A stretch of 64,000 bases of DNA from Pseudoduganella violacea (GTDB lineage Bacteria; Pseudomonadota; Gammaproteobacteria; Burkholderiales; Burkholderiaceae_D): contig NZ_JACHXD010000007.1 of NCBI RefSeq assembly GCF_014191875.1, positions 62,001 through 126,000 of the forward strand, in the 5' to 3' direction. Shown piece after piece: positions 34,128-41,934 of the stretch (position 1 is the stretch's first letter; every line of letters begins with the position of its first letter). Below the pieces are notes generated by a model that was not told the DNA's origin, made no database searches, and saw only the letters and a program-made list of their open reading frames with translations. The translations under genes were made by a program, and so were the position numbers.

Positions 34128-34763
34128 ATGGACACAGTAGTTATTGTAGGTTCGCGCGAAACAGGATGGGATTTCACTCCCGATTACCTGAATTCGTACC
34201 AAAATCAAATGAACACCATCCAGAATCTGGTGGCGCCGCATCCTGAATGGATGCGTCTGCACTATCTGGACATGTTGGCGGATCAGGGCATCGATCCAAG
34301 CGATATGGGCGGCCCGGGCCAATCCTTCCCGACCACGGAGAAAAAAACCGTGCACCTGTCGTCGCAGCAGAATGTCGCCGTCACCTTCGACCCGAACGCC
34401 GACCACGCGGTCACGCAGTCGATGCAAACGGCGTTCAACGAGATCGTAGGCTCGGTGAAGGATCTGAGCTCGCTGAACATCTCCGCCACGACCAACGGCC
34501 ACGTCGTCGGTTCCAACCACGAGATCGGCGATGCCGTCGACATCAACTGGATGAACGGCGTTCACATCAGCAACAGCGGCAAAGGCCTGGAAATGGCCAA
34601 GGCACTGGAAGCCGCCGCCATGATGAATCCGAATATCCGTTTTGTTGAAGGCCCGATCGGCAACTTCGCGCGCTCGGAACCAGGCGGCAAGTGGTACCCC
34701 TCCCCATTCCTGGGCAAGTCGAATTTCACCCACGTGCATTTCGACGTCTTCCCCAAGAAGTAA
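34128..34763 (+). CDS. M15-like (D-Ala-D-Ala/endolysin type) metallopeptidase without signal peptide
   Basis: A 211-residue protein. The C-terminal half has the LAS/M15 zinc-peptidase layout: SNHEIGDAVDIN (His131 and Asp138 as ligands in the SxHxxGxAxD pattern) and THVHFDVF (His202/His204) near the end. This suggests cleavage of D-amino-acid bonds in peptidoglycan. The first 65 residues (DTVVIVGSRETGWDFTP...) are not a signal peptide and match nothing I know. Without export signals the protein would need lysis or a dedicated secretion system to reach the wall. It follows an exported small protein and ends at a strong terminator. The fold call is moderate, the biological role open. Confidence 0.68.
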   Translation: MDTVVIVGSRETGWDFTPDYLNSYQNQMNTIQNLVAPHPEWMRLHYLDMLADQGIDPSDMGGPGQSFPTTEKKTVHLSSQQNVAVTFDPNADHAVTQSMQTAFNEIVGSVKDLSSLNISATTNGHVVGSNHEIGDAVDINWMNGVHISNSGKGLEMAKALEAAAMMNPNIRFVEGPIGNFARSEPGGKWYPSPFLGKSNFTHVHFDVFPKK

Positions 34764-34774
34764 GCAACTCACGA

Positions 34775-34801
34775 AACGGCTGCCTTGGCAGCCGTTTTTT
34801 T
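34775..34801 (+). terminator. Intrinsic terminator after M15-like gene
   Basis: AACGGCTGC (34775-34783), a four-base loop and GCAGCCGTT form a 9-bp stem running into a T tract up to 34801. It closes the two-gene unit and lies just before the convergent paiB end. Confidence 0.9.
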
Positions 34802-34816
34802 CGCGCTGACGGCGGG

Positions 34817-35455
34817 CTAGCGCTGCTCCTTCGCCTCCGCGTGGGCCAGCATGGCGTCGCCGATCCTATGCTTGCCCTGCTCCTTCAGCCCTTCTCCGGC
34901 ACCGCGTATATCGCGCGCGTCCTTATGCTGGCTCAGTTTCGACTTGCCGAGCAGGCGCGTGATTTCGATCTCGATGCCGACGATCTCCGTCAGGAGCGTA
35001 TCGATAAAGTCCTTGGGCGCATCGCCCATCTTCCACGGAACGGACTGCGATACCTCGTGAGTGCGGGTCAGGCGCGCCACCACGCCGCGCACATAACGCT
35101 CGTCGTCGCGCGCGGTCAAACGGCCATAGGCATGGACCACCACATAATTCCAGGTCGGTACTTCCTTATGCGTCTCCTGCTTGCCCGGATACCATTGCGG
35201 CGAGATGTAGGCGTCAACCGCCTGGAACACGACTAGGACTTCGCCATTGCCCACATCCTGCCAGACCGGGTTCTTGCGGGCCGCATGGGCGCGCAGCACG
35301 CCAAACTCCCCTTCACTGGCATCGAGTTCAAACGGAAGATGGGTGGCATCCAGGCCATTCGAACCGTAGGTGATCAGCGTTCCCAAAGGGTGCTGCTGAA
35401 TCAGGGCATGCAGCGCTTCGGTGCGCTGCTCGGCAAATTCGGCGGGGACGTACAT
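34817..35455 (-). CDS. paiB: PaiB-type FMN-binding transcriptional regulator
   Basis: A 212-residue protein of the PaiB/FMN_bind_2 family: MYVPAEFAEQRTEALHALIQQHPLGTLIT at the start, THLPFELD, HAARKNPVW, AYISPQWYPGK(Q)ETHKEVPTWNYVVVHAYG, and FKDxIVGIEIEI-like segment near 150. It has a split-barrel flavin-binding fold. Members are annotated as negative regulators of sporulation or protease genes in Bacillus; in proteobacteria the role is unclear. It is divergent from a MocR regulator, which probably controls it. Confidence 0.88.
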   Translation of the reverse strand: MYVPAEFAEQRTEALHALIQQHPLGTLITYGSNGLDATHLPFELDASEGEFGVLRAHAARKNPVWQDVGNGEVLVVFQAVDAYISPQWYPGKQETHKEVPTWNYVVVHAYGRLTARDDERYVRGVVARLTRTHEVSQSVPWKMGDAPKDFIDTLLTEIVGIEIEITRLLGKSKLSQHKDARDIRGAGEGLKEQGKHRIGDAMLAHAEAKEQR

Positions 35456-35506
35456 TTCTGGAACTCCTTGGTAAATGGGATTGCATGCGTTTCCACTGAA
35501 TTCTCT

Positions 35507-35534
35507 TGCTAAAATGGTTCAATGTGTAGAGCCA
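35507..35534 (+). promoter_or_regulatory. Extended -10 promoter and candidate operator of mocR/paiB
   Basis: TGCTAAAAT (35507-35515) is an extended -10 without a good -35. Immediately after it, TGGTTC (35515-35520) and GAGCCA (35529-35534) form a near-inverted repeat spaced by eight bases. This lies between the divergent paiB and mocR-like genes, where MocR-type regulators usually bind. Confidence 0.45.
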
Positions 35535-35564
35535 ATTTCACAGCAATTTACTAGACCAGAATTT

Positions 35565-37046
35565 ATGCCGAGACGACCGAAAGCCGTTGAACTGCCCGCC
35601 ATCGGAGCGTTGGACCGTAGCGCAGGCAATCTGGGGCGCCAGCTTGCGCAGGCGCTGCGCGAAGCGGTGCGCAGCGGCGGCCTGAAACCAGGCGAATTTC
35701 TGCCCTCCACGCGCCTGCTGGCCAAGTCGCTTGGACTGGCGCGCGGAACGGTGGTCGAAACTTTTGAGCAGCTGACGGCGGAAGGCATCCTGGAATCGCA
35801 AACCGGCGCTGGCACCCGCGTGGCACAGGCGCTGGAGGTGCCGTTCAAAACCGTCGGCACAACACCCTTCCCTATCGCGGTCCAACAGTCGGTAACCCTG
35901 TCGCCGCGCGCCACCGCCTTCGCCAAACTCGCGCAGCAGCTCACGCCATTGCCGCCGCAGCCCTTCTCCGTCTCGGTTCCAGTGGGACGCACCGCGCCGC
36001 TGGACGACTGGCGGCGCATCGGCAACCGCATCCGCGCCACGGCGGCCGGCGCGCCTGCGGGTTACGATCATCCGCAAGGCGTGCCTGCGCTGCGCGAAGC
36101 GGTGGCCGAGTACATTCGGCGTTCGCGCTCGGTGCGCTGCCATCCCGACCAGATCATCATCACCTCCGGCACGCAGCAAGGCCTGTACCTGTCCTGCCAA
36201 GTCTTGCTGGAGGCGGGCGATACGGCGTGGGTCGAGAATCCCGCCTATCCAGGCATCACCTCCATTCTTGAAAATACGGGATGGCGGGACCGCGTCGCGC
36301 GTGTGCCGGTCGACGCCGAGGGTATCGATGTGGCGGCAGGCATCGAACTGGCGCCACAGGCGCGCGCAGCTTTCGTCACGCCCTCCCACCAATACCCGCT
36401 GGGCATGCCGATGAGTATGGCGCGGCGCAAGGCGCTGCTGGCTTGGGCCCAAGCGCACAATGCCTGGATTGTGGAGGACGACTACGACAGCGAGATGCGC
36501 TACGCCGGCCATCCCTTCCCTTCGCTACAAGGTTTGGGGCCGGAACGCGTGGTTTATCTCGGCACCTTCAGCAAGATCCTGTTTCCCTCGCTGCGGCTGG
36601 GCTATGCCGTCGTCCCGGAAGGCATGACTGCCGCCTTTTGCGGCGCGCGGGCGCTGATGGACCGCCATCCACCGAGCGCCGACCAGCATGTGCTTGCCGC
36701 CTTCATTCAGGAGGGACATCTGGACCGGCATATCCGCCGCATCCGCAACGTGTATGCGGAGCGCCGCGAACAGTTGGTGGCAATGCTGGAACGGCTGCTG
36801 CCGGCCGGTCTGGCCTGGGTCCAGCCTTGCGACCAGGGGCTGCACCTGCTGGTCTGGCTGGCCGACTCGATTGACGATTGCCGCTTATCCGCCCAAGCGC
36901 TGGAGGTCGGAGTGTCGGTACGGCCCGTGTCGCCCATGTATGCGGGTAAAGGGCGGCCAGGCCTGATTCTGGGCTTGGGGGATTTCAGCACGGAGCAAAC
37001 CGAGGCCGCCGCCAAACGGCTTGCTGACACTATTTCGCTTGTATAG
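35565..37046 (+). CDS. MocR-type (GntR HTH plus aminotransferase) regulator
   Basis: A 493-residue fusion. Residues about 15-85 are a GntR winged helix (LARQLAQALREAVRSGGLKPGEFLPSTRLLAKSLGLARGTVVETFEQL). The rest is a fold-type I aminotransferase domain with ITSGTQQGLYL, EDDYDSEMRY and the PLP lysine in LGTFSKILFPSLRLGY. Such regulators bind PLP and often control vitamin B6, GABA or divergent neighbour genes. The ATG at 35565 follows the likely promoter; an in-frame start at 35475 would lie upstream of it. It is divergent from paiB, which it may regulate. Confidence 0.88.
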   Translation: MPRRPKAVELPAIGALDRSAGNLGRQLAQALREAVRSGGLKPGEFLPSTRLLAKSLGLARGTVVETFEQLTAEGILESQTGAGTRVAQALEVPFKTVGTTPFPIAVQQSVTLSPRATAFAKLAQQLTPLPPQPFSVSVPVGRTAPLDDWRRIGNRIRATAAGAPAGYDHPQGVPALREAVAEYIRRSRSVRCHPDQIIITSGTQQGLYLSCQVLLEAGDTAWVENPAYPGITSILENTGWRDRVARVPVDAEGIDVAAGIELAPQARAAFVTPSHQYPLGMPMSMARRKALLAWAQAHNAWIVEDDYDSEMRYAGHPFPSLQGLGPERVVYLGTFSKILFPSLRLGYAVVPEGMTAAFCGARALMDRHPPSADQHVLAAFIQEGHLDRHIRRIRNVYAERREQLVAMLERLLPAGLAWVQPCDQGLHLLVWLADSIDDCRLSAQALEVGVSVRPVSPMYAGKGRPGLILGLGDFSTEQTEAAAKRLADTISLV

Positions 37047-37120
37047 AAGCTCACTGAAGACGGGACAAAATGGAGTAAAAATTCCCCTGAGTATTTCTTT
37101 GTGCCATCTCAAATACCTAT

Positions 37121-37143
37121 GGAGATTTCTTTCTAGAATCTCC
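37121..37143. repeat. Small inverted repeat downstream of mocR-like gene
   Basis: GGAGATT (37121-37127) and AATCTCC (37137-37143) are perfect complements with a nine-base loop, in AT-rich DNA. There is no T tract, so it is not a classic terminator; it may mark the left edge of the transposon remnant. Confidence 0.45.
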
Positions 37144-37154
37144 TATGTAATTCC

Positions 37155-37265
37155 CTTCGCGCTGACGTGTTCGATTACATTGAAAGGTTTTATAACCCTA
37201 GACGAAAGCATTCAACACTGGGCTACATTAGCCCGGTAGAATTCGAATCCCTTAAATGCGCCTAG
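37155..37265 (+). pseudogene. IS3-family transposase remnant (C-terminal ~36 codons)
   Basis: Read in frame, this stretch gives [18 protein letters not shown] followed by [12 protein letters not shown], the well-known C-terminus of IS3-family OrfB integrases (rve domain end), then a TAG stop at 37263-37265. Everything upstream of the motif is missing. Six bases beyond the stop, a sequence starting AGTGTCCGTCACATTGGG resembles IS3-type right ends. Lower GC and different codon use than the neighbours agree with a transferred element. The remnant lies between the mocR-like gene and the aldehyde dehydrogenase gene. Confidence 0.85.
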
Positions 37266-37307
37266 ACGAAGTGTCCGTCACATTGGGTGAATGCCACCAA
37301 GGAATAA

Positions 37308-37336
37308 GTCTGGCCCCGAACAATCAGGGCCAAGAC
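37308..37336 (-). terminator. Weak hairpin after the aldehyde dehydrogenase gene
   Basis: On the reverse strand GTC-TGGCCC pairs with GGGCCA-GAC around a ten-base loop, just after the aldehyde dehydrogenase stop. No run of T follows, so it is only a candidate. Confidence 0.35.
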
Positions 37337-37344
37337 CACCCTTC

Positions 37345-38856
37345 TTATTGGATCTGAATCCAGGTCGTTTTCAACTCCGTATACTTGTCAAAGGCGTGCA
37401 GCGATTTGTCGCGACCGTTGCCGGATTGCTTGTAGCCGCCGAAGGGGACGGTGATGTCGTCGCCGTCGTACTGGTTCACGTGCACAGTGCCGGCGCGCAG
37501 GGCGCGCGAGGTCTGGATGGCTTTACTCAGGTTCGAGGTCCAGATGGCGGCATGCAGGCCGTAGGGTGTGGCGTTGGCCTGCTTCACCGCATCCTGCAGG
37601 TCGGTGAAACTGAGCACCGACAGCACAGGGCCGAAGATTTCTTCATTGGCGATGCTCATGCCGCTGTCGACACGGTCGAACAGGGTGGGAGCGACGTAGT
37701 AGCCACCGCTCTCTTTCTTCACTTGTTCGCCGCCGGCCAGCAAGCGCGCGCCGGCCTGTTTGCCTTGTTCGATATAGCCCATCACGGTGCGCAGCTGGAT
37801 GTCGTCGACGATGGCGCCCATCACGGTCTTGTCGTCGAGCGGATCGCCCGGGGCGAAGGATGGCACCATGGCCAGCGCTTTTTCGAGGAAGCGTTCGCGG
37901 ATCGATTCTTCCACGAACAGGCGCGAGGGGGCGTTGCAGCTTTCGCCCTGGTTGAAGTAGATGGAGCCGATGGCGGCCGACACGGCGGCGTCGAGGTCGG
38001 GGCAGTCGGCGCACACGATGTTGGCGGATTTGCCGCCCAGCTCAGTCCAGGCACGCTTCAAATTCGACTGCCCCGCCATCTGCATGATCTGCTTGCCGAC
38101 GCGGGTGGAGCCGGTGAAGGCGATGCAGTCCACGTCCATATGCAGGGCGAGCGCGCTGCCCGCTTCATTGCCGTAGCCGGGCAGCACATTGAGAACGCCG
38201 GGCGGCACGCCCGCAGCCAGCGCCAGTTCGGCCAGGCGCAGCGCGGTCAGCGGCGATTTTTCGGAGGGCTTGAGGACGACGCTATTGCCGGCGGCCAGCG
38301 CGGGCGCGATCTTCCAGGAAGCCATCAGCATCGGATAGTTCCAGGGCACGATGGCGCCCACCACGCCGACCGCTTCGCGCGTGATCAGGGCCAGGCTGTG
38401 TGAAGGCGCGGGGGCGATTTCACCATACACTTTGTCGATGGCTTCGCCGTACCAGCGGATGCAGTTGGCGGCGCCCGCCACGTCGACGCTCTGGCTGTAT
38501 TGGATCGGCTTGCCCATGTCGAGGGTTTCCAGCAGGGCCAGTTCGGCGGCGTTCTGCTGCAGCAGGTCGGCGAAGCGGATCAGGATGCGTTTGCGTTTGG
38601 CCGGCGCCAAATTGACCCAGCGGCCATCTTCGAAGGCGGCACGGGCGGCAGTGACGGCGATGTCCACGTCGGCTTTATCGCAGCGGGCCACGGCGGCCAG
38701 CTTGCGGCCGTCGATGGGGGAATGGCTGTCGAATTGCTGTTCGCTGCAGGCCCAGACGCGCTGGCCGTTGATGAAGGCGCGTCCGTCGATGCTGAGCTGG
38801 GCGGCGCGCTCGTGCCATGAGGTGGCGGGGGATTTTGCGGTGCTGTTCTCGGCCAT
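37345..38856 (-). CDS. puuC: Aldehyde dehydrogenase, PuuC-like
   Basis: A 503-residue NAD(P)-dependent aldehyde dehydrogenase. Visible are VGAIVPWNYPMLM, the FTGSTRVGKQI cofactor loop, catalytic Glu in ELGGKSANIV and nucleophile Cys in NQGESCNAPSR, with EEIFGPVLSV and PFGGYKQSGNGRDKSLHAFDKYTELK at the end. The last motif is typical of gamma-glutamyl-gamma-aminobutyraldehyde dehydrogenases, the PuuC step of putrescine breakdown. Context (puuA, puuD, spuC, pot genes) supports this. It is last in the potGHI-puuC unit. Confidence 0.9.
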   Translation of the reverse strand: MAENSTAKSPATSWHERAAQLSIDGRAFINGQRVWACSEQQFDSHSPIDGRKLAAVARCDKADVDIAVTAARAAFEDGRWVNLAPAKRKRILIRFADLLQQNAAELALLETLDMGKPIQYSQSVDVAGAANCIRWYGEAIDKVYGEIAPAPSHSLALITREAVGVVGAIVPWNYPMLMASWKIAPALAAGNSVVLKPSEKSPLTALRLAELALAAGVPPGVLNVLPGYGNEAGSALALHMDVDCIAFTGSTRVGKQIMQMAGQSNLKRAWTELGGKSANIVCADCPDLDAAVSAAIGSIYFNQGESCNAPSRLFVEESIRERFLEKALAMVPSFAPGDPLDDKTVMGAIVDDIQLRTVMGYIEQGKQAGARLLAGGEQVKKESGGYYVAPTLFDRVDSGMSIANEEIFGPVLSVLSFTDLQDAVKQANATPYGLHAAIWTSNLSKAIQTSRALRAGTVHVNQYDGDDITVPFGGYKQSGNGRDKSLHAFDKYTELKTTWIQIQ

Positions 38857-38910
38857 GCTGGACTCCCTTTCCGTTTCCGGTTCAGGAGTCCATTGTAACG
38901 CTGGCGCGAT

Positions 38911-39759
38911 TTACTCGGCGTCGCCTTTGAAGGCGGCGGCGATCTGTTTCTGGCGCAGGCGCTCGGCGCGGGCCAGGTAGATGCTGGAGGCGATCACGCC
39001 GATCGACACCACTAGGATGGTGATGGCGGCGACGGCATTCACGCGCGGGTCGAGGCCGAGGCGGGCGCGCGAGAAGATCACCAGCGGCATGGTGGAGGAA
39101 CCAGGACCGGACAGGAAGGCCGACAGCACCACATCGTCCAGCGACAGGGTGAAGGTCAGCAGCCAGGCCGATGCCAGCGCCTGCTTGATATTCGGCAGCG
39201 TCACCAGGAAGAAGACCTGGAAGGGCTTGCAGCCCAGGTCCATGGCCGCTTCTTCCAGCGACTTGCTCATCTCCTGCAGGCGCGATTGCACCACCACGGC
39301 GGCATAGGCCATGCCGAGCAGGGTGTGGCCTATCCAGATGGTGGTCAGGCCGCGCTCAGGGAAGCCGAAGACCTTTTGCACCGACACCAGCATCAGCAGC
39401 AGCGAGAGGCCGATGATCACTTCGGGCATCACCAGCGGCGCGCTGGCCATGCCGGAGAACAGGGTGCGGCCGGGGAAGCGGCGATAGCGGTCCAGCACGA
39501 AAGCGACGAAGGTGCCCAGCAGAACCGAGCTGCAGGCGGTGAGCACGGCGATCCGCAGCGACAGGCCAAAGCCGGACAGGATTTCGCCATCCTTTACCAG
39601 TTCGGCGTACCAGCGCAGCGAAAAGCCGCTCCACACCATGTCCTGGCGCGATTCGTTGAAGGAGAACACCACCAGCACCACGATGGGCAGGTAGAGGAAG
39701 CAGTAGCCGAGCGAAAGCCAGCCACGGCCAAACCAGCGCTGAATCCAGGAGCCTTTCAT
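38911..39759 (-). CDS. potI: Polyamine ABC transporter permease PotI-like
   Basis: A 282-residue inner-membrane permease with about six helices, starting WIQRWFGRGWLSLGYCFLYLPIVVLVVFSFNES. It carries the binding-protein-dependent transport EAA loop (EEAAMDLGCKPFQVFFLVTLPNIKQAL) that contacts the ATPase. The closest type is PotI/SpuH of putrescine importers. It starts within the stop of the upstream permease gene (four-base overlap), so the two permeases are made in equal amounts. Confidence 0.92.
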   Translation of the reverse strand: MKGSWIQRWFGRGWLSLGYCFLYLPIVVLVVFSFNESRQDMVWSGFSLRWYAELVKDGEILSGFGLSLRIAVLTACSSVLLGTFVAFVLDRYRRFPGRTLFSGMASAPLVMPEVIIGLSLLLMLVSVQKVFGFPERGLTTIWIGHTLLGMAYAAVVVQSRLQEMSKSLEEAAMDLGCKPFQVFFLVTLPNIKQALASAWLLTFTLSLDDVVLSAFLSGPGSSTMPLVIFSRARLGLDPRVNAVAAITILVVSIGVIASSIYLARAERLRQKQIAAAFKGDAE

Positions 39760-40673
39760 TTGTGGCCTCCTTCGCGCTGTTCGGCCTGATATTTGTTCAG
39801 GATCGCCATCGGCACCAGAATCAGCAGAATCACAACCACCGTGACGGAGGACGCCATCGGCCAGTCGTTATTGGTAAAGAATTCGTCCCACAGCACGCGG
39901 CCGATCATCAGCGTTTCCGGACCGCCCAGCAGTTCCGGAATCACGTACTCGCCCACGGCTGGAATGAAGACCAGCATGGCGCCGGCGATGATGCCCGACT
40001 TCGACAGCGGCACGGTGATGCGCCAGAAAGCCTGCATCGGCGTGGCGCCCAGGTCGGCCGCCGCTTCCAGGAAGCGCATGTCCATCTTGGACAGGTTGGC
40101 GTACAGCGGCAGGATCATGAAGGGCAGGTACGCGTACACCATGCCGATCACCAGCGAGAACGGGGTGTTCATCAGGTGCAGCGGTTCCTGGATCACGCCC
40201 AGCGCCATCAGCGCGTGGTTGACGATGCCGTGGTTGGCCAGGATGCCTTTCCAGGCGTAGATGCGCAGGAGGAAGGAAGTCCAGAACGGCATCATCACCA
40301 TCATCAGCAGCACCGGCCGCAGCGAAGCGCGGGCGCGCGCCATGAAGTAGGCGAAAGGGTAACCGATCACCAGACAGCACACGGTGGTGATGGCGGCGTA
40401 TTTAAGCGAGCTGAGATAAGTCAGCACATACAGCTCGTCGCCCCAGATGAAGAGGTAGTTGGCAATCTTCACCTTGATGTTGACGATGCCGTCGGCATAG
40501 GTCAGCAAGGTGCCGAAGGGATTGCCGGCATCGACTTCGCTAAAGCTGATGCGCGCGACGATCAGGAAGGGGATCAGGAAGGCGAACACCAGCCAGACGA
40601 AAGGCACGGCGATGACGAAGCGCCGTCCGGTCAGCCAGCGCAAGGTCAGCAGATCGGTAAGGAATTTCAGCAT
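39756..40673 (-). CDS. potH: Polyamine ABC transporter permease PotH-like
   Basis: A 305-residue permease with about six helices: RFVIAVPFVWLVFAFLIPFLIVARISFSE at the N-terminus, YPFAYFMARA, MMPFWTSFLLRIYAWKGIL, and the EAA loop EAAADLGATPMQAFWRITVPLSK. This matches PotH/SpuG of putrescine uptake systems. The ATG at 40673 follows GAGGGCGGCC; longer in-frame starts overlap the ATPase gene. It pairs with the PotI-like subunit encoded next. Confidence 0.92.
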   Translation of the reverse strand: MLKFLTDLLTLRWLTGRRFVIAVPFVWLVFAFLIPFLIVARISFSEVDAGNPFGTLLTYADGIVNIKVKIANYLFIWGDELYVLTYLSSLKYAAITTVCCLVIGYPFAYFMARARASLRPVLLMMVMMPFWTSFLLRIYAWKGILANHGIVNHALMALGVIQEPLHLMNTPFSLVIGMVYAYLPFMILPLYANLSKMDMRFLEAAADLGATPMQAFWRITVPLSKSGIIAGAMLVFIPAVGEYVIPELLGGPETLMIGRVLWDEFFTNNDWPMASSVTVVVILLILVPMAILNKYQAEQREGGHK

Positions 40674-40681
40674 GGCCGCCC

Positions 40682-41827
40682 TCAGCTGGTCAGCACGACA
40701 ACGTCGCTGCCATCCCACCAGGCCCACACGCGCTGGCCGCGCTGGAAGCCCGACTCTTCGTGGCGGGCCGCATTGGTGCGCGCCACTTTCAGGTCCATGC
40801 CGGAAGCAAGGCGGACCACATAGTGGGTCTCGTTGCCGAAGTAGGAAATCGAGGCGATCGTGCCCTGCATGCAGTTGCGGCCATTCTCGCCCTGGTGGCT
40901 GCGCTGCTCGGGCAGTGGCGCTTCCAGCTGCAGCACGATTTTTTCCGGACGCACGGCCACGCTCACTTCCATGCGCTCGGTGCCGGTGATGCCGTGGGTG
41001 ACGTAGTGCTGGCCTTCCGGCGTGTCGATGATGACGTGGTCCGGCTCGTCCTCGGTGACGCGGCCCTGGAACAGATTGACCGAACCGATGAAGTCGGCCA
41101 CGAAGCGGCAGTTCGGGGTTTCGTAGATTTCGCCCGGCGCGCCCACTTGCAGGATGCGGCCTTCGCTCATGACGGCGATGCGGGTGGCCATGCTCATGGC
41201 CTCGTCCTGGTCGTGCGTGACCATCACGCAGGTCACGCCGACCTGCTCGATGATGTTCACCAGTTCGACCTGGGTGCGTTCGCGCAGTTTCTTATCGAGG
41301 GCGCCGAGCGGCTCGTCCAGCAGCAGCAGTTGCGGGCGTTTCGCCAGGCTGCGCGCCAGCGCCACGCGCTGCTGCTGGCCGCCGGACAGCTGGTGCGGCT
41401 TGCGCTTGCCATAGGCCGAGAGCTGCACCAGGGACAACATCTTGTCGACACGGGCGGCGATTTCGTCTTTCGGCAGGCCGTCGCGGCGCAGGCCGAAGGC
41501 GATATTGTCCCAGACCGTCAGGTGCGGGAACAGCGCATAGGACTGGAACATCATATTGATCGGGCGCTCGTAGGGCGGCACCGAGATGATGTCCTGCCCG
41601 CCCAGCTGGATGGCGCCGGAGGTGGGCGTTTCAAAGCCTGCCAGCATGCGCAGCAGCGTCGATTTGCCGCAGCCGGAGCTGCCCAGCAGGGCAAAAATCT
41701 CGCCCTTGTTGATCGTGACCGATACGTCGTTTACGGCACGGACACCGTCGAAATCCTTGACCAGATTGCGGATAAACAGAAATGGCTGGCCAGCTGCAGC
41801 AGATGCGGCGGGAGAGGCAGTCGTCAT
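40682..41827 (-). CDS. potG: Polyamine ABC transporter ATPase PotG-like
   Basis: A 381-residue ATPase: Walker [11 protein letters not shown]-loop [13 protein letters not shown], signature LSGGQQQR, Walker [13 protein letters not shown], and H-loop [11 protein letters not shown]-terminal TOBE domain follows ([13 protein letters not shown]). This is the PotA/PotG type that powers putrescine or spermidine import. A palindromic element and a perfect TATAAT lie upstream. No binding-protein gene (potF) lies next to it, which is unusual. Confidence 0.92.
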   Translation of the reverse strand: MTTASPAASAAAGQPFLFIRNLVKDFDGVRAVNDVSVTINKGEIFALLGSSGCGKSTLLRMLAGFETPTSGAIQLGGQDIISVPPYERPINMMFQSYALFPHLTVWDNIAFGLRRDGLPKDEIAARVDKMLSLVQLSAYGKRKPHQLSGGQQQRVALARSLAKRPQLLLLDEPLGALDKKLRERTQVELVNIIEQVGVTCVMVTHDQDEAMSMATRIAVMSEGRILQVGAPGEIYETPNCRFVADFIGSVNLFQGRVTEDEPDHVIIDTPEGQHYVTHGITGTERMEVSVAVRPEKIVLQLEAPLPEQRSHQGENGRNCMQGTIASISYFGNETHYVVRLASGMDLKVARTNAARHEESGFQRGQRVWAWWDGSDVVVLTS

Positions 41828-41866
41828 ATGGGCGATTTATTAACTTTGTTGAAAGTGCAAGGGCTG

Positions 41867-41889
41867 CGTTTTGCAAAACGGTGATTATA
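41867..41889 (-). promoter_or_regulatory. potGHI-puuC promoter with 14-bp palindromic operator
   Basis: On the reverse strand TATAAT (41884-41889) is a perfect -10 without a good -35. Starting four bases downstream and covering the predicted transcription start, CGTTTTGCAAAACG (41867-41880) is a perfect palindrome. The position suits a repressor, and the poor -35 suggests activator need. The binder is unknown. Confidence 0.6.
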
Positions 41890-41934
41890 AATGCAGCGCT
41901 TTCAAGAAAACCATAAATCGCTGGTCTGGATGCT

